Counted from the first letter of the stretch, positions 16,474-25,852 are shown. The stretch: DNA of 64,000 bases from BP-133 sp040756995 (GCA_040756995.1 JBFLYK010000001.1:248001-312000); one strand, 5' to 3'. A program made the numbers and translations. The notes: generated by a model not told the origin, from the sequence alone.

Positions 16474-16892
16474 CCGGGCGCCACGCGGATGAGTGCGGCT
16501 CGATGACCGCCTTCCTGGCCATCTTCATGGTCGCCCTGGTTGCGCTCTCCGGACTCGTCATCGACGGCGGCCGCGGCCTGATCGAGAAGCGCCGAGCGAT
16601 CGACGAAGCCCGGGCGGCCGCCCGGGCTGGTGCCGGAGCGCTGGCCATCGCTCCCCTCAGGCAGGGCGGCACCTACACCCTTAATCCCCAGGCGGCCGAA
16701 GACGCCGCCCGTGCCTACCTGGCCGCCACCGGCCACGACGGGCAGGTCTCCGTGGCCGACGACCTCGTCGAGGTGCGGGTCCGCATCAGCCAACCCACCG
16801 TGCTCCTCGGCGTTCTCGGCCTCCGAGAACTCTCCCTCGAAGGCATCGGGCGGGCGCGAGCCGTCCATGGTGTCACCCGGGAGGAACCTTGA
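16470..16892 (+). CDS. TadG-like pilus-associated protein
   Basis: A 140-residue protein with one N-terminal hydrophobic helix (GSMTAFLAIFMVALVALSGL) followed by VIDGGRGLIEKRRAIDEARAAARAGA, the pattern of putative Flp pilus assembly TadG-like proteins, here without the large von Willebrand domain of full TadG. ATG 16470 overlaps the previous stop. Confidence 0.78.
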   Translation: MTGRHADECGSMTAFLAIFMVALVALSGLVIDGGRGLIEKRRAIDEARAAARAGAGALAIAPLRQGGTYTLNPQAAEDAARAYLAATGHDGQVSVADDLVEVRVRISQPTVLLGVLGLRELSLEGIGRARAVHGVTREEP

Positions 16893-19708
16893 GCCCTCAC
16901 CCCACGCTCAGCCGCCGCCACGAACTGGTGCGCGGCGTCGGCGGCCTGGCCGCCCTTGTGGCCCTGGTGTTCGGTGTGCCCGCAGCGCTCGCCGTCCTCG
17001 CTGGCTGGCCTCTTCCCCGCCAGCTGCCGAGCTTCAACGAGGTTGCCTCAGTCCTGTCCTCTCGAGCCGAGCTGCCTGCCGCCACCGTCTTCAAAGCGGT
17101 CGCTCTCGTCGGCTGGGTCGCCTGGGTCGAGATCACCCTCGCCGTCGTCGCGGACGTGGCCGCCCGCATCCGCCAGCGCTCCGCCCCGGCGTTGCACCTC
17201 CCCATGGCCGGTGCCGCCCAGGCGCTCGCCGGGCGGCTCGTCACTTCGGTGCTGCTTCTCGCCTCTCCACTGCTGGGCCGGGCCGACGCCGTGCCGCCTG
17301 CCCGTCCGCTGGCAGCAATCACGGCCACTGCGCTCTCGCCGGTGCCGCCGCAGGTCCTCGCCCATCCGACGCCGCCCGAACCGTTCCCTTCGGGAACGAA
17401 GAGCTACACGGTGCGTCCCGGCGACTGCCTCTCCCAGATCGCCGAAGATCATCTGGGCGACGGCCGGCGCTACCCGGAAATCTTCGATCTCAACCGGGGC
17501 CGCATCCAGCCTGATGGTGACGCCCTCAGGGACGAAGATCTCATCCGTCCGAACTGGCGTCTCGCCATGCCGTCCGACGCCTCCGGTGTCGAGATCGAGT
17601 CCTCGTCACCTCCGGCGCCAGAAGCGCCCGTGCCGATGCCGGATCCTCCTGCCCCTCCACCGGCCACGACTCCGCCCGAGCTCCAGGCCCCTTCCACGCC
17701 AGCGCCAGTCTCCGACGGAACCCCTGACGGCGAGGCGACCACACCTACGCATGCGCCGTCCGAGGTCGCCCGAGAGTCGGCACCTGCCGCGGCGCCCGCG
17801 CCGGCGGGCCACGGCAACGGCGACACCACAGCGCCGGCCCCGACCCGCGCCTTCCGGTTCGCCGTCCCCACCCTCCTCGCCGGTCTCGCCGTGTCCCACC
17901 TCGCCCGCCTGCGGGCCGCACAACAGCGTCATCGACGCCGCGGACGAGCCGTTCCGCCGCCCCCCGCACCGCTCCAGGAGGCAGAGACCGTCCTCCGGGC
18001 CATCGCCGACGAAGATTCTGCAGCCTGGATCGATGGTGCCGTCCGCTATCTGTGGTCCGTCCTCGAAACCAGTCAACCCTTTGAAGCCCCGAGCGTCTTC
18101 GCGGTGCGCGCCGGACGGTTCGGCGTCGAGTTCCTCCTCGACCGTCCCGCCCAGGCCCCCAAAGGGTTCGTCGCCGCCGACGGCGACCGGGTGTGGCGCC
18201 TCGACCCGGCCATCGACCTCACGGCCCTCCGCCAGCTCGCCGAAGGCCAGTCCCCTGCGCTTCCCGCTCTCCTCAGCGTCGGCGAGACCCCCGAAGGGCC
18301 GCTCCTCGTCGACCTTGAAACCGCCGGCAGCCTCGCTGTCGAAGGCGAACCGACCCGGGTCTCAGGTTTCCTCGCTGCCGCCGCCGTGGAGCTGGCCAGC
18401 GCCCCGTGGGCCGAAGACATCCCCGTGGTCCTTATCGGCGGCGACCCGCACCTCCTCCAGCTCGAACGCGTCGAACGCGTCGACGCCGATGCAGCTATCG
18501 CCCGCTTTCCCAATCCCTCAACGGCGAACACCGAAGATCGGCCTTCGCGCCTCGCCGCCCGGGTCACCCCACCCGCCTGCGACGCGCTCGCCCCCACGGC
18601 CGTGATCGTCGCCCCCGGCGCCGACGCAGCAGTCGTCGCCTCGCTGGCCAGCACCGCCCGGCCCGGGCGCGGCGTCGTCCTGGCTGCCCCGGGGCCTTTC
18701 CCGGAGGCGGGCCTGCGATTGCACATCGATGCCGACGGCACAGCGCGGCTCGAACCGCTTGGGATCGAGCTCACCAGCACCGTCGACCAGGAAGCCGTTG
18801 ACGCCATCGGCGAGCTCTTCGCTCAGGCGACCGACACCGACGATGTTCCGCTGATGACGGAACCGCCGGACACGGTGATGAGCGAAGACGCCGAACAGCC
18901 CCAGCGTTGGGTGCGCGTCCTCGGCCCAGTGGAGATCGACTGGGCCGGCAAGCCGCCCCGGCCCCGCTCCGCCGAGGTCGTCGCCTACCTCGCCACCAGC
19001 GACCGTCCCGTGCCGGTCGAACGGCTCAAGGTCGCGCTGTGGCCCAACCCCAAAGACGGCGAAGTGGCCAGCACCACCTTCCGGTCCACCGTCTCCCGAG
19101 CCCGGGGCGCCCTCGGTCAAGACGCCGAAGGCCACGACTACCTCCCGGACGTCGAGGGCGGCTGTCTGCGGCTGCGGCCTGAGATCGGCTGCGACTGGCG
19201 CCGCTTCCGCCAGCTCGTGGCCCTCGCCCACACCGCGCCCAGCGCCGAAGCCATCGAGCACTACCGGTCCGCCCTCGCCCTCGTGCGCGGCGCGCCCTTT
19301 ACCGACGCGCCAAAGGGCTACTACGGCTGGGCCTACGCCAGCCTGGTCTACGAGATCGAAACCGCGGTCGCCGACGCCGCCGAACGGATGGCGGAACTGT
19401 CGCTCGACACCAACGAACCGAAACTGGCGGAATGGGCCGTCCGTCGAGGCCTCATGGTCAGCCCCGCCCGGGAAGCCCTCCACCAACTCCGTATGCGAGC
19501 CGCCGCCGTCCAAGGAGACCGCGCGGGCATCGAACGAGCCTGGAAAGAACTGCGCCTCGCCCTTCGCTCCAACATCGGGCCGCTCGAAGAACCCCGAGCG
19601 GACACCATTGCTCTCTACGAGACCCTGACTGGACCGCAGCCAATCAGAACGGCAAGCGCCGACAGCGCCGCACACGAGCACCGCGAACGAGCTGCACGCG
19701 CCAGCTGA
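16889..19708 (+). CDS. membrane LysM-BTAD fusion protein
   Basis: A 939-residue protein. Order: a membrane region with three or four helices (1-160); a LysM domain (about 172-228, SYTVRPGDCLSQIAEDHLGD); a Pro/Ala-rich linker (230-320); another hydrophobic helix near 325 (FAVPTLLAGLAVSHLARL); a mixed region; and from about 670 a SARP-like wing plus BTAD helical repeat domain (WVRVLGPVEIDWAGKPP, then ALWPNPKDGE, ending in TPR-like helices). LysM binds peptidoglycan outside; BTAD is normally cytoplasmic in transcription activators. The start is TTG 16889, overlapping the upstream stop, with GGGAGG before it. Such LysM-BTAD proteins accompany actinobacterial Tad or conjugation loci; the role is unknown. 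Confidence 0.82.
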   Translation: MSPHPTLSRRHELVRGVGGLAALVALVFGVPAALAVLAGWPLPRQLPSFNEVASVLSSRAELPAATVFKAVALVGWVAWVEITLAVVADVAARIRQRSAPALHLPMAGAAQALAGRLVTSVLLLASPLLGRADAVPPARPLAAITATALSPVPPQVLAHPTPPEPFPSGTKSYTVRPGDCLSQIAEDHLGDGRRYPEIFDLNRGRIQPDGDALRDEDLIRPNWRLAMPSDASGVEIESSSPPAPEAPVPMPDPPAPPPATTPPELQAPSTPAPVSDGTPDGEATTPTHAPSEVARESAPAAAPAPAGHGNGDTTAPAPTRAFRFAVPTLLAGLAVSHLARLRAAQQRHRRRGRAVPPPPAPLQEAETVLRAIADEDSAAWIDGAVRYLWSVLETSQPFEAPSVFAVRAGRFGVEFLLDRPAQAPKGFVAADGDRVWRLDPAIDLTALRQLAEGQSPALPALLSVGETPEGPLLVDLETAGSLAVEGEPTRVSGFLAAAAVELASAPWAEDIPVVLIGGDPHLLQLERVERVDADAAIARFPNPSTANTEDRPSRLAARVTPPACDALAPTAVIVAPGADAAVVASLASTARPGRGVVLAAPGPFPEAGLRLHIDADGTARLEPLGIELTSTVDQEAVDAIGELFAQATDTDDVPLMTEPPDTVMSEDAEQPQRWVRVLGPVEIDWAGKPPRPRSAEVVAYLATSDRPVPVERLKVALWPNPKDGEVASTTFRSTVSRARGALGQDAEGHDYLPDVEGGCLRLRPEIGCDWRRFRQLVALAHTAPSAEAIEHYRSALALVRGAPFTDAPKGYYGWAYASLVYEIETAVADAAERMAELSLDTNEPKLAEWAVRRGLMVSPAREALHQLRMRAAAVQGDRAGIERAWKELRLALRSNIGPLEEPRADTIALYETLTGPQPIRTASADSAAHEHRERAARAS

Positions 19709-19952
19709 CGCCGGCCGGGCGGTCGCCTGCTGCCTTCCCACGGCGACAACCGAGCGCTCTTGAAATCCGACACCGCCCCGATCCGCTGTCTGCGCCTCTC
19801 CATTGAACGCTCGGTGACCGTCACATCGACGGAGAGAGAAATTCTCGCATCCGCGGCGAATACCGCGTAACGGACAAGCGGGGTCTTCGTTGAATGTGCG
19901 ATCGGGCCGAACCCAGCTCACCAGCCCGCCTCGCTTCGAAAGGTGCCTCTCC

Positions 19953-20429
19953 ATGCGCATGTTCTTCCTGCTCGCCGCGGCCGTCTCTCTGCTGTTTGCT
20001 CCGCCGGCATTCGCCGGTGACAAGCATGCGGAGCACGATTCGGTCTGCCGGGTGCCCGACATCGAGCTCAGCTACGACACCGAGACGTTCACCACCCTCG
20101 TGTCGCTGCCGGCCAGCGGTTGTCGCAGCCGGGAACACACGATCTTCCGCCTGACCGCGTCGATTTCCCGGCTCGACCATGGTGGCGGCCGCGATGTGGC
20201 GGAGCGGTCGACCGAGTGCGGCCCGTTCCGCTCTGCCGACGACTTCGAATCCGACCAGGAGCCGCCCAGGTACTTCTGCAACCTGGCCGTTTGGATCGAC
20301 CACCCCACGATCGAAGAGAACGTCCAGTACGACGTCGAGGTGACCTACCCGGGCGCGGCCACCGAGCGGACGGCGAAGGTGTTCACCTTCTGCAGCTCCA
20401 ACGGCAAAGACGCCTCGTGCGAGCACTAG
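19953..20429 (+). CDS. secreted Cys-rich protein, paralog A
   Basis: The start at ATG 19953 gives a clean signal peptide (MFFLLAAAVSLLFAPPAFAG) behind a GAAAGG site. The mature 136 residues are beta-rich with six Cys (SVCRVPD, SGCRS, TECGP, FCNLAVWIDH, TFCSSN, SCEH). The last part (CNLAVWIDHPTIEENVQYDV) aligns with the next gene product (CEVQVAIEHPPAEAAYYRGE), so the two are tandem paralogs. No family is recognised. The 19709-19952 gap shows no gene. Confidence 0.68.
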   Translation: MRMFFLLAAAVSLLFAPPAFAGDKHAEHDSVCRVPDIELSYDTETFTTLVSLPASGCRSREHTIFRLTASISRLDHGGGRDVAERSTECGPFRSADDFESDQEPPRYFCNLAVWIDHPTIEENVQYDVEVTYPGAATERTAKVFTFCSSNGKDASCEH

Positions 20430-20452
20430 CCGAACCGCGAAAGGGTTCTCAG

Positions 20453-20986
20453 ATGAAACGAACGCTCGTTGCGATTGCCTTCACTGCCGCCGTCAGCGTC
20501 TGTCTGCCCGGTGCCAGCTTCGCTGTCCCGCCCGGCGGCGGTGGATGTGCCGAGCCGGGCCCCGAGCGCACCTATACAAGCAGCCACCTCGTATACCGCC
20601 TCGCGGTTGATCTGACCGGCTGCAGCTGGTGGGACGGTTCTCCTATCAAGCTCGAAGCCGACCTCGAACGGCTCGATGGAACCGGCGGCCACGGCGCCTG
20701 GTCGGGCACGGTCTGCGGCCTCCTCGCCATCCACCCCGACAACAACGAAGGACCAGCGAAGAACGAAGCGGCGACGCCGAAGTCCGGTGCCTGCGAAGTC
20801 CAGGTGGCGATCGAGCACCCTCCTGCTGAAGCTGCGTACTACCGCGGCGAGGTGACGTTCCCGTGGGAGGGTCGGCAGCGGACCATGTCTTTTACCGCAC
20901 TGTGCGGACAGCCAGCTGGCTGCCTCGACCTGCCCGCCGACGTCATGCCAACCCTCTCCTCCGTCGGCGACAAGATCATCGGCTAG
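20453..20986 (+). CDS. secreted Cys-rich protein, paralog B
   Basis: A 177-residue exported protein with a signal peptide (RTLVAIAFTAAVSVCLPGASFA) and six or more Cys in positions matching paralog A (GGCAEPG, TGCSWW, TVCGLL, GACEVQ, ALCGQPAGC). ATG 20453 lies 23 bases after the stop of paralog A. The open frame extends upstream over paralog A but without a signal. It may be a surface or donor-specific factor of the element; function unknown. Confidence 0.68.
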   Translation: MKRTLVAIAFTAAVSVCLPGASFAVPPGGGGCAEPGPERTYTSSHLVYRLAVDLTGCSWWDGSPIKLEADLERLDGTGGHGAWSGTVCGLLAIHPDNNEGPAKNEAATPKSGACEVQVAIEHPPAEAAYYRGEVTFPWEGRQRTMSFTALCGQPAGCLDLPADVMPTLSSVGDKIIG

Positions 20987-21112
20987 GGCCGCGCCTACTG
21001 AAGGAACCGGTGACCGTCGATCCGCGCACTCGACCGACAATTCAGTCGGACGCGGTGTTCACGAACGCCTTCATCGCCTCGCTATCCATCCATGCCAAGG
21101 AGGAGACACTCC

Positions 21113-21298
21113 ATGAAGAAGTTCGCCGTCGCTCTTATCCTGGCCGGCATGACGACCATCACGCCGGGCTTCTCGAGCACCGCCTGGGCCTCGAAGAACT
21201 GCCCCGACGGCAGCCACCCCGGAAAGGGACCCGACCCCAAGAAGGTGTACTGCTACGACAACAACGACCCCTCGCAGATCGTGAAGATCATCTCATAG
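21113..21298 (+). CDS. small secreted peptide
   Basis: A 61-residue product. A strong AAGGAGGAG site precedes ATG 21113. A signal peptide (KKFAVALILAGMTTITPGFS, then STAWA) leaves about 32 mature residues with two Cys (NCPDGSHPGKG, VYCYDNN). No family is recognised. Its stop shares one base with the start of the acetyltransferase gene. Confidence 0.6.
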   Translation: MKKFAVALILAGMTTITPGFSSTAWASKNCPDGSHPGKGPDPKKVYCYDNNDPSQIVKIIS

Positions 21299-22278
21299 TG
21301 ACCGACGCCTCGTTCAAGATCCGCCCGGCAACCAGCGACGACCGGGAGATCGTGACCCGCATCTTCGACACTGCCAATCCAGCCTGGGCGACGAGCACAG
21401 CCCAGTACCGTCGAGGGCCCCGTCTTGATCCGACCAACGGGATCTCCCTAGTGGCTGAACGAGCCGGGAAGGTCGTGGGAGCCGCCCGGGGCAACGAGGC
21501 CCTGGAAGGCCTCTTACCTCGACCGGGAACATTCAGCGCCAGAGTGGCTGTCGACCCCTGCACCCTCGGCCACGGCATCGGCAGCCGTCTCTGGACGGCC
21601 ATCCGGGAATGGCTCGATCGCCAAACTCATTGCGAAGTCGTTCTCTCCTGGGCCGATCGCGACGACGAGCGGACGGTCGCCATCGCCGCCCACTGGGGAT
21701 TCGACCGCCAACCCGGCTCGATTGAGGACCCCGCCGATCTCAATGCGGACGAGCCATGGGCGTGGAACTACGAGCTGAAGACCCAAGATTGTCGGTTGGA
21801 GGCACCCAATGACTGTCGCGCCGGCGTCTCCATCTCACCGCTTGCCGAAGTGGTTGCTGATCGCCGGCTCGTGGCCTCGCTCCACGAGGCACACGAGGAG
21901 TGTCGCGCCGACGTACCGGCCTGGGAACCGTACGAGCCGAAACCGCTCCAGCAGTTCATCGTCACTCAGGAACAGCGACTCGCCGATGGCGGCTTCGGTT
22001 GGGTCGCTCACCGCAGCGATGAAGTTCTCGCCGCAACCTTCGCCGAGCGAGCCGCCTTGGTCCCCATGGTGCACAACGATTTCACCATGGTCCGCCGCAG
22101 TGCCAGAGGCCAAGGGCTTGCCTTGGCGGTGAAGCACTGTCTGATTCAGGATGCCGCTGCCGGCAGGATCGACCGAATCATGACTGAAGTCAGGACCGAC
22201 AACCAGCCAATGCTGGCAGTGAACGCCACCCTCGGCTTCCGTCGTATCACAATGCGGCGCCTCTCCCGAGCACTGTAG
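21298..22278 (+). CDS. two-domain GNAT acetyltransferase
   Basis: A 326-residue protein with two GNAT folds. Domain 1 (about 5-165) contains VAVDPCTLGHGIGSRLWTAI, with the Q/RxxGxG/A acetyl-CoA loop; domain 2 (about 175-320) contains VRRSARGQGLALAVKHCLI and ends TDNQPMLAVNATLGFRRI. Twin-GNAT proteins include aminoglycoside-type and mycothiol synthase-like enzymes; the substrate is not clear here. GTG 21298 overlaps the stop before it. It is the last gene of the secreted-protein set. Confidence 0.82.
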   Translation: MTDASFKIRPATSDDREIVTRIFDTANPAWATSTAQYRRGPRLDPTNGISLVAERAGKVVGAARGNEALEGLLPRPGTFSARVAVDPCTLGHGIGSRLWTAIREWLDRQTHCEVVLSWADRDDERTVAIAAHWGFDRQPGSIEDPADLNADEPWAWNYELKTQDCRLEAPNDCRAGVSISPLAEVVADRRLVASLHEAHEECRADVPAWEPYEPKPLQQFIVTQEQRLADGGFGWVAHRSDEVLAATFAERAALVPMVHNDFTMVRRSARGQGLALAVKHCLIQDAAAGRIDRIMTEVRTDNQPMLAVNATLGFRRITMRRLSRAL

Positions 22279-22318
22279 GACTGCCGGCGCCGCGAGGCTG
22301 GCCGCTACGCGTCCACTA

Positions 22319-22668
22319 CTACTCAAGGCCTGGAAGAGCCAACTGGGCGCCCTGGTAGGGATCCCATGCGGGGCAACGGACTGAGCGGCCACCTTCCACC
22401 GCAGTGGCTCTCCGCTCCGGCTGGCGGTAAGGCAGAGGAGTTCGACCGCGTCGATCATTTCCGCTGCAGGGACGCCGAGGCCGGCGTGCGTGACGAGCGG
22501 TACCGCCCGTCCCAGACGGCCAGGTTGAGGCGGAATGTCGCCGAGGACCCGGCGGGCTCGCTCCAGTTCGAGGAGATCGGCGTCGCCGTGCTCCAGGAGC
22601 TTGTCCCACCAGCGGGCGAGCGGACGGCTCGCTCGGCCGACAGTGGCAAGGTCGATGAGTTCGCCCAT
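22319..22668 (-). pseudogene. broken element gene (frameshift)
   Basis: ATG 22668 opens a protein-like frame (MGELIDLATVGRASRPLARW, then LLELERARRVLGDIPPQPGR) right after a copy of the element-wide repeat. Near 22380-22400 the likely continuation moves to another frame and ends WDPYQGAQLALPGLE at 22319, a credible C-terminus; without the shift the frame would run 440 bases antisense into the acetyltransferase gene. The protein family is not recognised. A sequencing error is an alternative. No other gene is seen in 22279-22791. Confidence 0.4.
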
Positions 22669-22670
22669 CA

Positions 22671-22692
22671 CCCGAACAACTGGCGGGTAGGG
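22671..22692 (-). repeat. element-wide upstream repeat, copy b
   Basis: Minus-strand ACCCGCCAGTTGTTCGGG, with GTCGTGTTC nine bases before it. It ends 2 bases before ATG 22668. One base differs from the other copies (TTC for TTG). Confidence 0.6.
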
Positions 22693-22791
22693 CTGGCGAA
22701 CACGACGGTTCCGCCCTGCCGGAACTTTCCGCGTCGCGATTGCGCTTCTCACCCGCCATTCGTTGGAGGCAAGCAGGCGAAGGAGGAGCTC

Positions 22792-23085
22792 ATGAAGGTT
22801 GCGTTGTTGCTCGCTCAGGTGTCGGTCAATCCGACGTCAGCCGGGATGCCGGGTGCCGAGTTGCTCGGCCGAATGCTGAACTGGCTGGGTCAGCTCGCCC
22901 TGTGGGGAAGTCTGGCGTCCATCCTGGCCGGCGCTGCCGTCTATGGCTTGGCGCAGCACAGCGGCCATGCTTACGGGGCGACCAAGGGCCGGACGCTGGC
23001 GCTGGCCGGGGTGCTGGGCGCGATCCTGGCCGGTCTCGCCCCAACCGTGGTGAACATGTTCTACTCGGCGGCCCGGTCGGGCTGA
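22792..23085 (+). CDS. VirB2/TrbC-like pilin of the type IV secretion system
   Basis: A 97-residue protein with two hydrophobic helices (LALWGSLASILAGAAVYGLA and LALAGVLGAILAGLAPTVV) linked by a short polar loop, the shape of the DUF6112/VirB2-like small membrane protein that opens actinobacterial T4SS operons. ATG 22792 follows AGGAGGAG. The gene begins the five-gene secretion operon. Confidence 0.72.
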   Translation: MKVALLLAQVSVNPTSAGMPGAELLGRMLNWLGQLALWGSLASILAGAAVYGLAQHSGHAYGATKGRTLALAGVLGAILAGLAPTVVNMFYSAARSG

Positions 23086-23087
23086 TC

Positions 23088-24443
23088 ATGGCCGTCTCCA
23101 TCCAGGCGGTGGCCAATCCCGTCGAGGTGGTCACCGACCCGCTCGGCACCCTGATCGGTGGCGGAGTCGACGCCACCGCCGGTGCGATCCTCCGCATGTT
23201 GGGCCAAGCCGTGGTGTCGGGACTGGCCGACGCCGCCCGGCGGGTGGCCGAAGGGGTGCTCTCCTTCCTGGACGCCTCGTCGGGTATCCACCTCGACTCC
23301 GGCTGGTGGGCGGGCGAGCGCACTCGGGCGGTCCTCGCCGTGGTCGGCACCCTGTCAGTGGGACTCCTCGTGGCTTGCTGCTTCCTGGCGCTCCTGCAGG
23401 GGCTGCTGGCCGGGGATCCGGGAGCGATGATGCGGGCCGTACTGCGTGAGGTGCCCGTTTCCGTGGCGGGCACCGTCCTGCTGGTCGGGATCACCTCAAT
23501 GCTGCTGCGTCTCACGGATGCGGCCTCGGCGGCGGTCCTCGAGGGCGCCCCCGCCAACGTCGGCGCCTTCCTGGCCCGCCTGTCCTCGGCGGGAGCCGTT
23601 ACCGGCAACGGGCTCCTCGGCGCGGTCGTGCTCGTCGTGTTCGTGTTGGGTGGCCTGCTGGTGTGGATCGAACTCCTGGTGCGTTCCGCGCTGCTGTATC
23701 TGCTCTTGGCCTTCGCTCCGCTCACCCTGGCGGTGCGGGTGTGGCCGGTGGCGCGGGGCACGTTCCGGCGCCTGGCCGAGCTGGGGGTGGCACTGATCGT
23801 CTCCAAGTTCGCCATTGCACTGGCGCTGGCGCTCGGCGCCGCCGCGCTGGCCGGTGATGGGCCCGAAACCGGGCTGTCGAGCGCCGAAGGGGCCGGCTTG
23901 TCGTTGAGCGGGCTGCTCGCCGGTGCGTCGCTCATGGTGCTCGCCGCCTTCACACCCTTCGTGGTGTTGCGGCTCTTGCCCATCGTCGAAGCGGCCGTCG
24001 TCGCGCAGGGCATCAGCCGGACCCCGGTCCGGGCCGGCCAGGCGGGAATGCAGGGCGCCTACTACGCCCAGGGCCTTCACCGCATGGCCGCCGGAAGTCG
24101 CGTCTCGTCTGGGAGACCGGGCGGCCTGACGCCGGTGGGAGGTGCAGGCGGGGCGGGCGGCGGAACTCAGGGTGGGTCGCCGCGTCCGCCCGGCGGCGGC
24201 GCCCCTCGTAGGGGCCCGGGTGGGCCGAACGGATCCAACGGGAACGGGACAGTCCGAACCAGCCCGAACAGCAGCGCTGCAGCGGGGAACGATGGAGTGG
24301 CCAGCGGCACCGGCTCTTCTCCCGCGTCGACTTCGAATTCAAGCTCGAGCCGTTCGACCGGCCCGGCCGCCGGCACGGTGCCTGTTGGCGTCCGCCGCGG
24401 CAGTGCCCGTCAACAGCAGCAAGAAACAGGAGGCCCACGGTGA
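23088..24443 (+). CDS. VirB6/TrbL-like membrane channel protein
   Basis: A 451-residue protein with six to eight membrane helices between about residues 80 and 330 (for example VVGTLSVGLLVACCFLALLQ and GLLGAVVLVVFVLGGLLVW), then a long disordered Gly/Ser/Pro/Asn tail. VirB6/TrbL proteins form the inner membrane part of the DNA channel; the low-complexity tail is typical of Gram-positive members. ATG 23088 is two bases after the previous stop and its own end overlaps the next gene (GTGA). Confidence 0.82.
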   Translation: MAVSIQAVANPVEVVTDPLGTLIGGGVDATAGAILRMLGQAVVSGLADAARRVAEGVLSFLDASSGIHLDSGWWAGERTRAVLAVVGTLSVGLLVACCFLALLQGLLAGDPGAMMRAVLREVPVSVAGTVLLVGITSMLLRLTDAASAAVLEGAPANVGAFLARLSSAGAVTGNGLLGAVVLVVFVLGGLLVWIELLVRSALLYLLLAFAPLTLAVRVWPVARGTFRRLAELGVALIVSKFAIALALALGAAALAGDGPETGLSSAEGAGLSLSGLLAGASLMVLAAFTPFVVLRLLPIVEAAVVAQGISRTPVRAGQAGMQGAYYAQGLHRMAAGSRVSSGRPGGLTPVGGAGGAGGGTQGGSPRPPGGGAPRRGPGGPNGSNGNGTVRTSPNSSAAAGNDGVASGTGSSPASTSNSSSSRSTGPAAGTVPVGVRRGSARQQQQETGGPR

Positions 24444-25852
24444 CGACCCGCACGTATCGCCTCGCGCCCCGGGACCGCACCGGCTGGTTCTTGGGGCTGG
24501 ACGCCCCGCAGGTACTGGTCCTCGGAGGCGGCCTCCTTCTCGCCTCACTCCTCGCCAGTCAGGGGGCGCACCCGGCGATGGTCATCGTCCCGGCGGTGGT
24601 CGGCACGGTATTGGCCTTCACCCGGGTGGCCGGCCAGACGATCCTGGAGGCCGCGCCGCCCTTCCTGTGTTTCACCGCTCGCCGTCTCCTGGGTCAGCAC
24701 CGCTGGCTGGCGCCGGTGCCCCGACCGGAAGAAGATCAGCCGGCGCTCCCTCCAGTGCTCGGCGGCCAGCGCCTGGTGGCCGCCCCGGCGGGCCCGGCGT
24801 GGCGGTGGGTGTCCGGAGACATGGCCGTCGTCCACGACCGCCGGCGCCGGACCTGGGCCGTGACGCTGCGGGCATCAGGCTCCGGGTTCCTGCTGTCGGA
24901 CGGGTCGGAGCAAGACCGCTTGTTGGGCCTGTGGGGCGACGCAATCGGAGCGGTGTGCCGGGAGGACAGCCCCGTGGCGTCGCTGCACTGGACGTTCCGT
25001 TGCCTCCCGGCTCAGGCGGGGCAGGCCGCGGAGCAAGCGGTTCATGCGCCCCGGCGCGACGTGCTGGTCACCGTCGTGTTCGACGGCCGGCGGATCCGCA
25101 GCCAGCCGGGCGGTGACGGGCCAGCCGGCTGTGTGCTCGACGCGGTCGCCGCGGAAGTGGGCTTGCTGAGCGAACGGTTGGACGCCGCCGGGTTGCGCGG
25201 GCTGCGCGTCGTGTCCATGGCTGAACTCCCCCGGGTGATCCGACTGCGGCTCGACCCTGCCGCGGAAGCCACACTGGCCCGGCCGGAGCGCACGCTGGGG
25301 GAACGAGCGGGGATCGTGAGCGCCGTCAACGCCGGGCCCCTGGCGGTAGCCGAAGGGTGGTCGGAGGTCCGTGTCGACGGCTCCGTCCATCGTGCCTTCT
25401 ACGTCGCCGAGTGGCCAAGGAGCGCCGTCCCCCCGGGGTGGCTTTCGGCCCTGCTGCTGACGGACGGCGTGAACTGGTGTCTGACCGTCAGCCTGGAGCC
25501 CGTGTCGGCCCGGCGCAGCCGGCGGGGCATCGAGCGGCAAGCCGCCAAGCTCGCCTCCGACGAAGAGCAACGCCACCGGGCGGGCTTCCGGATCGGCGCC
25601 GCCCATCATCGCCAGACTCAGGCGGTCGAGGAACGGGAAGCCGAGCTCGTCTCCGGGCATCCCGAGCTGGACTACGTCGGGGTGGTCGTCGTCACCGCCG
25701 CGGATCAGGCCGCGCTGACTCGCGACGCCGCCACCCTCGCGCAGGCGGCGGCCGCCGCCGGGGTGGAGCTACGCCCGCTCGACGGGCGCCACCTCGCGGC
25801 GCTGGGAGTGACCCTCCCTCTGGCCCGGCGCTTCGAAGGGGGAAGCCGATGA
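24440..25852 (+). CDS. SCO6880-like T4SS protein (VirB3/PrgI plus VirB4 N-domain)
   Basis: A 470-residue protein that begins with a PrgI/VirB3-like pair of membrane helices (DAPQVLVLGGGLLLASLLAS, then VIVPAVVGTVLAFTRVAGQT) and continues with a soluble domain resembling the N-terminal part of VirB4/TraC. This is the architecture of the actinomycete SCO6880 family. The ATPase half is supplied by the following gene. GTG 24440 overlaps the previous stop. Confidence 0.82.
   Translation: MTTRTYRLAPRDRTGWFLGLDAPQVLVLGGGLLLASLLASQGAHPAMVIVPAVVGTVLAFTRVAGQTILEAAPPFLCFTARRLLGQHRWLAPVPRPEEDQPALPPVLGGQRLVAAPAGPAWRWVSGDMAVVHDRRRRTWAVTLRASGSGFLLSDGSEQDRLLGLWGDAIGAVCREDSPVASLHWTFRCLPAQAGQAAEQAVHAPRRDVLVTVVFDGRRIRSQPGGDGPAGCVLDAVAAEVGLLSERLDAAGLRGLRVVSMAELPRVIRLRLDPAAEATLARPERTLGERAGIVSAVNAGPLAVAEGWSEVRVDGSVHRAFYVAEWPRSAVPPGWLSALLLTDGVNWCLTVSLEPVSARRSRRGIERQAAKLASDEEQRHRAGFRIGAAHHRQTQAVEEREAELVSGHPELDYVGVVVVTAADQAALTRDAATLAQAAAAAGVELRPLDGRHLAALGVTLPLARRFEGGSR

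Noticed and set aside
11029..17452. Many long open frames on the minus strand across the Tad operon
   Set aside because: They are high-GC antisense shadows, rich in Arg, Pro and Gly, without ribosome sites or domains.
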